Part shown: piece by piece, positions 1-12,041 of the stretch
How the letters are laid out: every line of letters begins with the position of its first letter
Numbering within the stretch: position 1 is the stretch's first letter
NCBI GenBank assembly: GCA_036873755.1
Contig: JAVTVY010037038.1
Span: 109,628-173,627 of the forward strand
Origin: Hanleya hanleyi
Lineage: Eukaryota > Mollusca > Polyplacophora > Lepidopleurida > Hanleyidae
Direction of reading: 5' to 3'
DNA: 64,000 bases
Made by a program: the position numbers and the translations under genes
The notes under the pieces: generated by a model
The model's database searches: none
The model's input: the letters and a program-made list of their open reading frames with translations, nothing else
What the model was told of the DNA's origin: nothing

Positions 1-225
1 AATATCTCACAGGATTCAAAGAGGAAAGTTCCATAATCCTTATTGCTTCCGCGTTCGCTGGCGTTAGGAGCGGTATGGCCATGTTGTTTGAAACTTTGAA
101 CAAGTTGATCTCTTTTGAGATCTTTTTTAAGAAGTGGTGTCAAAATCTTGAACACCATGTTGAAAAATAGACCAATGTTGTCTTAACTGATCATGGGTAT
201 TACTGATATCTAGTACGGGTCATTA

Positions 226-803
226 TTAACCCTACCTGGCCTGGGGGGCGGAAAGTGCCCCCACTAGTGAACTTTTCTCTGCTGCTCCGAAACGACGAAA
301 CCGAGGAGGCTGAAACTTGGTGACTTTTTAGCTTATCTTATTGGGGTCATTTTGAGCCTATTTTCATATACCCCGGGCAGAGGATCATGGGTAAATTCAG
401 AATGGCGGCCATGTGGTATCCGCGAAAGTCGTGTTTTTCAATCTTTTCGCTCCATTTCTTCACATTTTCCTTGCCTAAAAGGCCTTGAAAGTATTTTATT
501 TATGCAAAACTAATTATTCTATATTTTATTTGATATTTTTCGAGAGAAAAATCGGAAAAATGAAAATTTCGAAAAATCGACCCCAAAAAGGCTGAAAAAT
601 GACTTTCGAGAAGATGACGTCACTGTGACGTCATCATGGCGGCCATCTTGGATTTTTTTACATTTCCCTGTAGAGCTTGAACAAAAGATACTGTGTGGTA
701 AGTTTCAGCGCTGTAGCCTTAGTGGTAGAGAAAAGATATAGGGGGCACTTTTCGCCCCCCAGGCTGCGATACACCCCAAATCGTCCAGGCCAGATAGGGT
801 TAA
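226..803. mobile_element. piggyBac-type MITE, complete copy (copy 1)
   Basis: The element starts with TTAA followed by CCCTACCTGGCCTGG and ends with CCAGGCCAGATAGGG followed by TTAA. The 15-bp ends are inverted copies with one mismatch. TTAA target duplications and ends starting CCC are the hallmark of the piggyBac superfamily. Length is about 570 bp without the TTAA, and no transposase frame is present, so it is non-autonomous. Subterminal G/C blocks (gggggcggaaagtgccccc on the left and a related inverted block near 740-760) reinforce the symmetry. The interior carries two CRE-like TGACGTCA sites (615-622 and 626-633) and a YY1-like GCCATCTTGG near 642-651. Related copies or fragments lie at 17.7, 35.3, 44.8 and 60.1 kb. 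Confidence 0.8.
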
Positions 804-2024
804 GGAAAATAATGCAATGTATTATATCACTGAAACGGTTCAACCTTCGAATTCACCATCGGTGCTTTTATGTCTTATTGTGGCTTTCTCGACGCATGCT
901 AACTTGATAAGAGGTTAAGAAATATCGTACACGGGGAAGTTTACTGAAAGAACAACTCTGTGAATCAGAATCTGGTAAACGAAACAAAAATTCCCTTCAG
1001 GGTTCAGTATTTTTTGCATCTTTTGAAGTATTCGAAAGATTTACATTTTTCTCTGTAAGTTATTGGACGGACCCCAAGACGCCATACCTCGGTGAGGTTT
1101 GATGAGATTCACAGAACAAACGAGATGTCTCTAGAAGTACAACACTGTTGAAATATTGAATGCGATGCAGACGATAGAATAGTTACGTCAGCATTCGACT
1201 TGTCACGTGACGGGATTTATCTTAACAACATAATACTGCGAATAGTCTAAGTTATTTTGTGAAGAAACTTTTTGTTCACATTTGTTCAAGAACATTTTAA
1301 ATGTGATTTAACAGCTGAGTCATATTACTCAGGGACATAAAGTACTGTTTGCATGGGTAACACCAAAGAGATTCAAGATTCGCGCATGTGTGTTAGCTCT
1401 CGACCCGCAGAGTCTTCTGCTGAGGAACGCTGTGCAAAATGTTTCCTGACACAAAATCACCTCCAGAGTTTCCTCCCCCATACTAGCTCTCTATGGTGGA
1501 GGGTTGAAATGGAGCTAAAACTCTCCCGACCACACCTAGCCTATAGTATTGGACACTTCTACGGAGGGCCAATGTCTGGCTGATGCAGCAACAACATTTT
1601 CTCAGTTTGACGCCAGATTTTGAAATTGAAAACGAGACCGCGCTATGTCATCGGTCAGCTGAGAGAGTCACGTGGTTGTGTTTGAAGATTGGGGTGGCTC
1701 CTATAAATAGTGATCCAATGAGAATGCTCGTCTTAGTTTAAAATGGCGGGGTCGCATGACCTATCTCTGAAGGGGAGACAGCTGGAACAGTACGCAGACA
1801 CTGTCTGTTAATATTTTGATTTAACAGAGAGTCGTACAGTCTAGACCTCACCAAGCGCTCTTCAAAAAATGGATCGATCTGGAGTTGAGTTGGAGGATGG
1901 GTGGGATGAGAGATTTGGAGGATTGAGTGTAGTCCAAATGTAGGATCTCCATGCAATCTTGCATAAGCAGTGAGTGAATGGTGTGTGAGTTTTCCTGTTG
2001 TATAACTGGCGATGTGCGATCCAC
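804..2024. other. Non-coding, no feature recognised
   Basis: Short frames only, none with a recognisable protein family. No repeat or RNA gene was seen. Confidence 0.5.
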
Positions 2025-3095
2025 TCATGCAGAATGGCGCTGTGAGTTCAACTTATTGTTGGTTGGTTGGTTGGTTGGTTGGTTTGATGCACATTTGGCG
2101 CTGTGACTTCCACTTTGTGTATAGATGACACTGTGAAAGCCACTCGATGGTACGAATGACGCTGTATATGTTTCACTTTTGTATATATGGCGCTGTGAGT
2201 TCCAGCAATGGAACGGTGAGTTCCAAGTTATACTGTACGAGAGTTATATTACTGTATATTCGCTGCTGACGGATCCACGATTGTATAGATGGCGCTGCGA
2301 GTTCTACCATTGTATTTTTGAAACTGATTTTTACTGTTTTATCGATGGCGCTGTGGGGATTCTGTTTCGTATTAATGGCCTAATTTCATAATACTGGAGA
2401 CCGCCCGTTTTTTACAACATGCAAATTTTCCTTCCATTTATTTGACAGAAATTGGCAGCTGAACCTCCCAGTCTGCTTTGCAATTTTAATTTTAAATTGG
2501 GCCATAGAAATGGCTATACTATAGTTTACTGTTTTCTGCGAGATGCGCCGAGTATGACACATTTTGGAACTATATTTAGGCGGTTTAATTCATAGAAAAG
2601 TTTAAGGAATTTCAGAGGGGGTTGGACGGGTTCCAATTTCAAATTCCATACTCGGTTTAGTTATTGAGACAATGGCAAGAGCTTATCATCTGGAAAGTCA
2701 CTTACATGTGCTTGCAGAAGGTTTTTTTTATCAATTATTTATATTCTAACAAATTGTCACAATTGCAAAATGATTTCTATCGATATAATTGGTGGCCCTG
2801 CAAGTTCTTCTGTGGGAAAAATGGCGCTGTGAGTTTTACCGTTGTATAAATGGCGATGTGGGTTCTACCTCTTTATAGATAGTTTCCTTAATGTCATTAT
2901 CATACAGATGGCACTGTGAGTGATACTGCTATATAGTGAGTATACAATTTCGGAGATGGCACAGAGTTCCATTGTTGTAAAGATAGTCATGTGAGTGCCA
3001 CTGCTAGGTTTCCTGTTATATAAATGGCAATGTGCTATACTGTTGTATGGTTGACGGTATTAGTTCTCCTGTTGTATAGACGGCACTCAACTGAT
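2025..3095. repeat. Degenerate tandem array of a 'GGCGCTGTGAGTTCC' motif
   Basis: The motif ggcgctgtgagttcc, usually preceded by tatagatg or tataaatg, recurs with substitutions and variable spacing, for example near 2,036, 2,097, 2,190, 2,290, 2,345, 2,823, 2,850, 2,910 and 2,957. A (TTGG)n microsatellite lies at about 2,060-2,084. The 2,400-2,800 part is mostly unrelated sequence inside the array. The frames at 2,179-2,391 and 2,664-2,849 are repeat products. Confidence 0.6.
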
Positions 3096-4644
3096 GTGCA
3101 TATTAGAGTATGAGCAATTATAGTTGCCTATTTCTTAACTGTTATGCTATAAGCTTTCATGTTTTCTATGGAGCATATTCCGAAATGTATGGTGGACCTA
3201 CTCGAACGATGCTGTAGAGTGTACACTCCACATCATCTGCCGATTCAATCTTTCGCCTGACTGTGAGACCGATACCAGACCCTGTTACATGCTGGGGCGG
3301 TAATTATCTTCTCTCTAAAAATGTAAATTATAAAAACTGAAGCCAGTTTTGGCATGCTAACTTTTTTAATTCAGAGTCGGCAATATTATGTTTTTGCAGA
3401 CAGAAGTCGTGGGTAGTCAGACAGCAATATATCACTGTCAGTATAATAAAATCGTGATATATTGCAGATATGGCGCGATGGCGCACAGCCGTCATCGTAT
3501 AGCAGTACTATTGCATAATTTAGGCGCATAGACGCCAAGTTTGTTTTTCGAGATATTATCGAGGGAAATTGTACAGTTATTTATGGACAATGCCCTCTCT
3601 GTTCAGAATCAAGCGACGTGTTGTGGAAGGTTCTCTCCGTGTTTTTCAAGAATATGGATGACTTGAAAATGTCGATTGGAACCTTTTGCTTTAAAATTAC
3701 GATGGAATATTTTGCTTGAAAATGCCGAAGGAAACTTCTCTCTTAAATAATTAGATTGACATTTCAATCTTTTGAAGCGATTTAATTTTTTCAGTGGATT
3801 ACATTGAAAAATAACAAAATTAATACAGGGGAATAGACAGGGGAAAGCCGTTGTGCTCGCGACGATATCTAACCATCTGAATCAGCAACAGCTAGTTTTT
3901 TTTTAATAGAAAAGCGTAGCGAAAAATATATTACTTCTGTTGACGAATTGTTTTACTAAAATTACTCGCGTTGCTGCCAAGGAATTACATAAGCATGTAG
4001 AACGGGAATAAAGGAAGTATGTTGCATGGTTTGTGAAGAAATTGCTTGCATCTGCTACCATCAGAGAACAGTCATCTTGAGAATGAAAAATGATATCATT
4101 GCGCCTGTTTGGACAATTGTAATTCGTTACAGAGTAGTTTGTAACACCCTGGTGAAAGAAGTACGGAGGAACATGTACTGTTCACTGTGATCCGTTTCAT
4201 CTTAAGCGAGGACGCCAAGGAATAACAAATGTGTTTTATCTTGAACAGGCTTTCTGGGAACCATCTCAGGAATGTAGCGAGGCTATAAATCAAGAGCAGA
4301 CTGTATGCGTGATATACGGTAGTAGTACGTAATCTATGCACCTGCATAATATGCAAATAGCCAGGATCCCGGCAATACATGTGCAGTGTCGCAACGATAT
4401 AGCAGAAAGCAGATAGAATTGTACTATGATTTGAATGAACAATAATTTCCTGATTATGCAAATTATAAAACTTGGGATTAAATAATTGCAGATATGAATC
4501 GTCAATAACAAGAAATTTCAAACGACAAGATCTGTCGTATATGAACCGGTTCTGTGGATGCCAGGAAGCCTCCAATTATACAACAAGATTTCACAAGTGA
4601 TTTATATGTACAATCTTTCAGTATAACAAGAATCCCCAAATGAC
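3096..4644. other. Non-coding, no feature recognised
   Basis: Contains a 159-codon open frame on the minus strand (4,096-4,575). It has no recognised family and no promoter or splice context that I can support. Otherwise nothing was seen. Confidence 0.45.
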
Positions 4645-4970
4645 AATATTGACGATTTCACGTCACGTAAGCAACTTGTGTGACAGTTACCTCGAAGTTT
4701 GCTCACTCAGACAGACAAAAAGAAGAAGACTATGAAGCTACAACCTCATAAGTATATTGAATTAGTGTCCTACCTCCTATATTGCTACAGTTCCATTCGT
4801 TCACTTTATTTGCTCACAGAGTTTGATTGATATGCTGGCATGTAAGTGACGCATAAAATATGTGACAGAGTACAAATCAAGCTATGCAAGCTAATGAAGT
4901 AAATGAAAGCATTTGTAACATGTCCTATAAACTTATGAGGTTGTAACTGTACTTTCGTGACGTGAAATCG
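4645..4970. repeat. Imperfect inverted repeat (possible MITE)
   Basis: TTTCACGTCACG near 4,655 is inverted as CGTGACGTGAAA near 4,960. ACAACCTCATAAG near 4,741 is inverted as CTTATGAGGTTGT near 4,932. The paired blocks are in nested order but unequally spaced, so one side has an insertion or the other a deletion. No target duplication was identified. Confidence 0.4.
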
Positions 4971-5019
4971 ACCTATCCCATCAGTAAAATATATTTCCAG
5001 CCACGACTGACCCCAGACA

Positions 5020-8000
5020 CTGCACCACTACTGACAAAAGCAATGCGCCACATCTCACCAAGAATACGGCAACGTTACTGACCAAGAACACTGCACCAAT
5101 ACTGATCAAAACACTGCAACACTAATGACCAAGAACACTGCAACACTACTGAACAAGAGCACAGCAACAATACTGACCAAAACACTGCAACATTTCTGAT
5201 CAAAAACACTGCAATAATCATGACCAAGAACACTGCACCAATACTGAAAAAAAACACTGCAATACTACTGACCAAAACGCTATAATACTACTGACCAAGA
5301 ACACTGTACCACTACTGACCAAAAACAATGTAACACCAATGGCCAAGAACACTGCAACACTACTGACCAAGAGCACTGCAACACTACTGACAAAGAGCAC
5401 TGCAACACTACTGACCAAGAACACTACACCGATACTGACCAAAACACTGCAATAATACTGATCAAAACACTGCAATAATACTGATCAACACACTGCAATA
5501 CTACTGATCAACACACTGCAACACTACTGACCAAGAACACTACACCGATACTGACCAAAACACTGCAATAATACTGATCAAAACACTGCAATAATACTGA
5601 TCAACACACTGCAATACTACTGATCAACACACTGCAACACTACTGACCAAGAACACTACAACGATACTGACCAAGAACACTGCAATAATACTGATCAAAA
5701 CACTGCAATAATACTGATCAACACACTGCAATACTACTGATCAACACACTGCAACACTACTGACCAAGAACACTACAACGATACTGACCAAGAACACTGC
5801 AATAATACTGATCAAAACACTGCAATAATACTGATCAACACACTGCAATACTACTGATCAACACACTGCAACACTACTGACCAAGAACACTACACCGATA
5901 CTGACCAAAACACTGCAATAATACTGATCAAAACACTGCACCAATACTGACCAACACACTGCAATACTACTGACCAACAGCACTGCAACACTACTGACAA
6001 AGAGCACTGCAACACTACTGACCAAGAACACTACACCGATACTGACCAAAACACTGCAATAATACTGATCAAAACACTGCACCAATACTGACCAACACAC
6101 TGCAACACTACTGACCAAGAACACTACACCGATACTGACCAAAACACTGCAATAATACTGATCAAAACACTGCAATAATACTGACAACACACTGCAATAC
6201 TACTGATCAACACACTGCAACATGACCAAGAACACTACAACGATACTGACCAAGAACACTGCAATAATACTTGATCAAAACACTGCAATAATACTGATCA
6301 AACACTGCAATAATACTGACCAACACACTGCAACACTACTGACCAAGAACACTACACCGATACTGACCAAAACACTGCAATAATACTGATCAAAACACTG
6401 CAATAATACTGATCAACACACTGCAATACTACTGATCAACACACTGCAACACTACTGACCAAGAACACTACACCGATACTGACCAAGAACACTGCAATAA
6501 TACTGATCAAAACACTGCAATAATACTGATCAACACACTGCAATACTACTGATCAACACACTGCAACACTACTGATCAACACACTGCAACACTACTGACC
6601 AAGAACACTACACCGATACTGACCAAAACACTGCAATAATACTGATCAAAACACTGCAATAATACTGATCAAAACACTGCACCAATACTGACCAACACAC
6701 TGCAATACTACTGGCCAAGAACACTGCCGCTCTACTTATCAAGAACACTGAACCAATACTGACCAAAACAAGACTACTGACGGAAACATTGCAACATGTG
6801 ACCAAAACATTGCAACACTACTGCCCAAAACACTGCAACGCTACCGACCAAAACACTGCAATACTAGTGACCAAAACATTGCAACACTACTGCCCAAAAC
6901 ACTGCAACGCTACCGACCAAAACACTGCAATACTAGTGACCAAAACATTGCAACACTACTGCCCAAAACAGTGCAACGCTACCGACCAAAACACTGCAAT
7001 ACTAGTGACCAAAACATTGCAACACTACTGCCCAAAACACTGCAACGCTACCGACCAAAACACTGCAATACTAGTGACCAAAACATTGCAACACTACTGC
7101 CCAAAACACTACAACGCTACCGACCAAAACACTGCAATACTAGTGACCAAAACATTGCAACACTACTGCCCAAAACACTACAACGCTACCGACCAAAACA
7201 CTGCAATACTAGTGACCAAAACATTGCAACACTACTGCCCAAAACACTACAACGCTACCGACCAAAACACTGCAATACTAGTGACCAAAACATTGCAACA
7301 CTACTGCCCAAAACACTACAACGCTACCGACCAAAACACTGCAATACTAGTGACCAAAACATTGCAACACACTGCCAAAACACTACAACGCTACGACCAA
7401 AACACTCAATACTAGTGACCAAAACATTGCAACACTACTGCCCAAAACACTACAACGCTACCGACCAAAACACTGCAATACTAGTGACCAAAACATTGCA
7501 ACACTACTGCCCAAAACACTACAACGCTACCGACCAAAACACTGCAATACTAGTGACCAAAACATTGCAACACTACTGCCCAAAACACTACAACGCTACC
7601 GACCAAAACACTGCAATACTAGTGACCAAAACATAGTACTGACCAAAACACTGCAATGACAAAACACTGCACTGACCAAAACATTGCAACACTACTGCCC
7701 AAAACACTACAACGCTACCGACCAAAACACTGCAATACCAAAACACTGTACTGACCAAAACATGCAATACTACTGCCAAAACACTGCAACACTACTGACC
7801 AAAACACTGCAATACTAGTGACCAAAACATTGCAACACTACTGACCAAAACACTACAACGCTACCGACCAAAACACTGCAATACTAGTGACCAAAACATT
7901 GCAACACTACTGACCAAAACTCTGCCACAGTATTGACCACAACACTACAACAGTAATGCCCAAAATACTGCATCAATACTGACCAAGAACACTGCATCAA

Positions 8001-8500
8001 TACTGACCAAGAACATTACAACACTAATGACCAAGATCTCGTCACCCATACTGATCAAAACACTGCCACACTACTGCCCAAAGCACTGCAACACTGATGA
8101 CCAAAAACACTGCAACATTGCTGAACAAGGACACTGCAACACTACTGACCAAAAACACTGCAACACTAATGACCAAGAACACTGCAACATTGCTGAACAA
8201 GAACACTGCAACACTACTGACCAAAGCACTGCAACACTAATGACCAAGAAAACTGCAACATTGCTGAACAAGAACACTGCAACACTACTGACCAAAAACA
8301 CTGCAACACTAATGACCAAAATACGGCAACATAATAACCAACAGCTCTGCAACACTACTGACCAAAACACTGCAACACTAATGACCAAGAAGACTGCATC
8401 AATACTGACCAAGAACACTACAACACCAATGTACACTGCACAACTACTGATCAAGACACTGCGCAACTACTGATCAAGACACTGCGCAACTAATTACAAA
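5020..8500. repeat. 23-bp satellite array with two higher-order structures
   Basis: The array spans about 3.4 kb with a monomer close to aaaacactgcaacactactgacc (23 bp). Between about 5.4 and 6.7 kb, five monomers form a higher-order unit of 116-117 bp; the variant block ctgaccaagaacactacacc recurs at 5,411, 5,527, 5,643 and 5,760. Between about 6.8 and 7.64 kb, three monomers form a highly homogeneous 69-bp unit, seen as a 23-residue periodicity in every frame. The edges (5.02-5.4 and 7.9-8.5 kb) are more diverged. Because the monomer has few stops, long frames exist on both strands (for example 6,789-7,636 plus and 5,858-6,190 minus); these are not genes. Confidence 0.9.
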
Positions 8501-11385
8501 GATTAATATCTATTCCTGACGCAATGCGATGTAGTTTTGCATTTCTTCTTATGACATCTAATTCGAATCGTCCCGTCCTGGATGTTGTCATAGACTGTAA
8601 CACGCAGCGCAGAATCAAAGAAAATATTGTAGCAGTTTTACTGCCTTTTTAACGTGTTAGAGATTTACGATAGCACGTGTTCTTCGTTTTGTGAGCAATA
8701 CCGGTAACAATTTCAATCTAAACATCCTAAGATTATAAACGGGATCGGTTTTGGTTTCAGTAATTGGCGGTTTCTCGAGTGGAATCATATCGTTAGTACA
8801 AAACACAAGTCGATACACATCCGCCATCTGGTATCAGTTAGAGTCGTTATATATGAACAACTATTTCAGGGGGAAAAGACACAGTAAACGCAAGGTACCT
8901 GAGATTTACTTAGATTCAAATTATCTTCACTTGCGATAAGTTGAATTCAGAGTTGTTCGTTGACGTCTTGATTTTGACTGTTGCTTTTTTTTGAACACCT
9001 TGACTGAAAATCACTGCAGTGAAATGAGGCGCTTTGGTAACGTTTCAGTGAAGTCGCCCCGAAGATCGTGATCTCACGCAAGACCCGAATTTGAAATTGA
9101 AACTGACGGGAGACTCGACGGTTTCGAAGTCGATTTAATCGTCATGGATGTTGGGGGCCTACATTGCATCAAGGGATAGAAGTGGGATTTTATTGTCATG
9201 GATATAGGGGACCTACGTTACTGGTTTCAGGACAATTATTGTTCGTACTAACCTGCAGTTATTATACAGTTATAGTTATTATCTCGCAAGAGCGTCATCC
9301 TTTAATCTACATCCAGGTTACATGTATAGTTGGTTATCATCGCAAAACATCAAAATTTCAGACTTGTCGTGCCATTGTATTATGGAAAATTCTTGATTGT
9401 TTCGAGTTTAATTGATACAATTTTTTTAAATGGTCTATCAAATGCTACTAGGCGAAAAATGGTATGAGCAGATTCGTATGGATTTTTTTCGAAGAGCCGG
9501 TTGCTTGTCCGTCTGACAAAGCCGAACCATGACAAAAGACTAATTCACAAGGAAGACCAGTCATTTAGTAATAGGCTTTCTGACGTCGTCCCCTTTCCGA
9601 TATGCTCATATTTGTGAGAATTAAACGTCAGACAATGTGTTGTATATTTCGTCTCTTCCGGTTGTTCTTTTCTCGGAACTAGATTTTGTTTTCCCAGACA
9701 GCAGAATTTCGGGGATTTTTCCCCAATTCACTGCAACGTGTATTTCCGTCGGTCGACCACTGTGTTGTACTGGAGAACAAGTAGTTTCTTCAATGAGATA
9801 GAACATCGGCAATTCGTCATGTTTTCTCCTGCGGCGCATGCCAGACAGTAAAGCTGTTAATCATATCAAGTGGAGCCGAGCGCTCTCTTCTGAAACCTCT
9901 CAGATATGCAGGGTCGAATATTAGGGATAACTTATTCCATAAGCGTTTACTTTACCTAACCCGCACTTGACGAAGCATTTCAAGAAGCTAATTAATCAAC
10001 CCTCCTAATTATCTCGACAGGAAGGTAATAGCGGCTCGAGACCGACGGGATACCATCCAGCTCTTACCCAACGCCAGCAAACTCCCGCTGCCTAAAGTTT
10101 AGTACGCATCCCCCGTGTAAGCGATCTGCCTTCATCTAGAGATAACCTGTTCTGGGAAGATCATTGACATGTGCAACTTCCAGTTTTTAATGAGCGCCGT
10201 GTACCCCGAATTAGGCGGCTTAGTCGAGTATATTATATATGTGTATACGTAAAGGTGTTTTTGATATTATTTCGTTTTGAGTGGTACTGAGCCATCTGGT
10301 TTTATGCAGATTGCTTCAAATGCATATTTGACAGTTTAAGCGTCAAATCTGACATTCAGTAACCAGCCGCTGTCCATGAAGAATTTTCCAGTTCACAGTC
10401 GAAATTCATTATCTACAAGACCTCATTAAAGCTGAGGTCAAATCAGAATTAGGCTAAGTTTGGGTTATCAACTTTTTAAAAGCTTCTAGTAGACAAACTA
10501 CTTCAAATTAAACCAAGTGAAGACGATAAACCGACATTTCTATCATTATTCAACCTAAATGATAATATAAAAAACTGTGCATTTCACTTTTAAAACCAAA
10601 CTTCATAAAATTAAAATAAACAGGTATTTAAAGAAAATGAATAGTTTCTGGCAATAGAGAAGCGGTCAATATTTTCTATGATATCGCCAATACATCATGA
10701 TGTTCCTATTTTCAAATCCGTATATCACAATCCAATATAATTTCTGCCTGTCATCTTTATGACTGAACTTTACATGCTTACATCGGTGTAAATAACAACA
10801 TGCAGTTTTTGCGTTGTGCTTCATCGTGGACATATACAGCATGGGAAATGTCACTTATATGAATTTCATATACGAACACGGAGAATGCATGTGATACCGG
10901 TACGGTAGTTAAAGATGCATGGTAGTTTTTATCGCTTAATTTCTCTTAGTGTCATACAGTATCACGATCGAGTTCCAAAAGAAATATTTATTATAGATAA
11001 TAAACTATCGGTTTCGATATTTATTTTGAAGGTTGAAAAACGCAAAGATGTACATGTTATTTTCCAGGTGTCTGGCTTTCAACAAGCGCCAGTTTATCTT
11101 TGGTGTTACATATATGAGTAACAACTTAATTCAAACCTTTTGGACTGAGCGATTTGAGATACAATTTGGAAGAAAGAACGCTACTTTTCAGTTGCAGTCT
11201 AATGAACGCCATTTTGAATTTACCCTTGAAGCTCTGCTCGGCGGACATGCAAATAGGTTCGAAATGACATCAATATGTTCAGCTATAAGCTCAGAAAGTT
11301 TCAGCTCTGTATTGTTTTCGTTTCCGAACATAAGACACACCCACACATTGAGACACCAGGCGTGGTTAATGGTAAAAACGAACTA
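8501..11385. other. Non-coding, no gene recognised
   Basis: No family-level protein similarity, RNA gene or long repeat was seen. A 24-bp block, CTGACAAAGCCGAACCATGA (about 9,512-9,535), recurs near 38,680-38,703, so a dispersed repeat fragment may be present. The stretch around 10,000-10,150 is complex, non-repetitive sequence that could be tested for conservation. Confidence 0.4.
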
Positions 11386-12041
11386 TAGTCTGTCCATTTC
11401 AATTAGTCGTCTACTTTGGAGTTTGTCAAAAATCAGTAGTTAACTCTGCATAAATTTTCTTTCTTGTATAGTGTATAACAAACTTAACTCTACAAGATGA
11501 CCAGCATTACTCCTTGATATCGATAATATATCACGCACGAAATAACTTTGTAATTCTCTCCATAAAAAAACTTCAGTACAGTTGTTTCATGTACCAGGTC
11601 TCAATTACACAGGGAGACGTCATAATATATTCGTGTGTACTAGCCCAAAGGTCAAAAATGCCGTGTACGGTCATAGAGGTGTGTGCGGTTTATCATTCGG
11701 TAATTTCACTGAGCATGCATGGGATATGAGCGACATCCCCACGGACCGCCTGTTATTACATTATACGGTATCAATGACCTTTGTGCCAGTGAGCATGAAT
11801 ATATTATGAAGTTTCCGTATGTAATTGAGGCCGGATACATGAAACAACTGTACTGGCGTTTTATACGGAGAGAATTACAACGTTATTTCAAGCGTGATAT
11901 ATTATCGATATCACGGAGAAATGGTAGTCATTTTGTAGAGTTCAGTTTATCCTACACGCTGCAAAAAGAAAATTTATGCAGAGTTAACTATTGATTTTTG
12001 ACAAGCTCCAAAACAGAAGACTAATTAAAATGGTCAGACTT
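11386..12041. mobile_element. Foldback element with ~230-bp inverted arms
   Basis: The sequence from about 11,386 to 11,626 is inverted at about 11,805-12,041 with roughly 80-85% identity. Matched blocks include AGTTAACTCTGCATAAATTT, GATATCGATAATATATCACG and GTACAGTTGTTTCATGTA. The ~180-bp centre is unpaired. No convincing target duplication was found at the ends. The overlapping frames (11,033-11,994) show no transposase similarity and are by-products. The element looks like an old non-autonomous foldback or long-TIR MITE. Confidence 0.7.

Noticed and set aside
4096..4575. 159-codon frame on the minus strand
   Set aside because: No recognised family, no promoter or splice support, hydrophobic low-complexity look, and an overlapping shadow frame; kept only as a note.
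6789..7636. Two overlapping 208- and 221-codon open frames
   Set aside because: Both are translations of the 23-bp satellite; the 69-bp trimer is stop-free in several frames.
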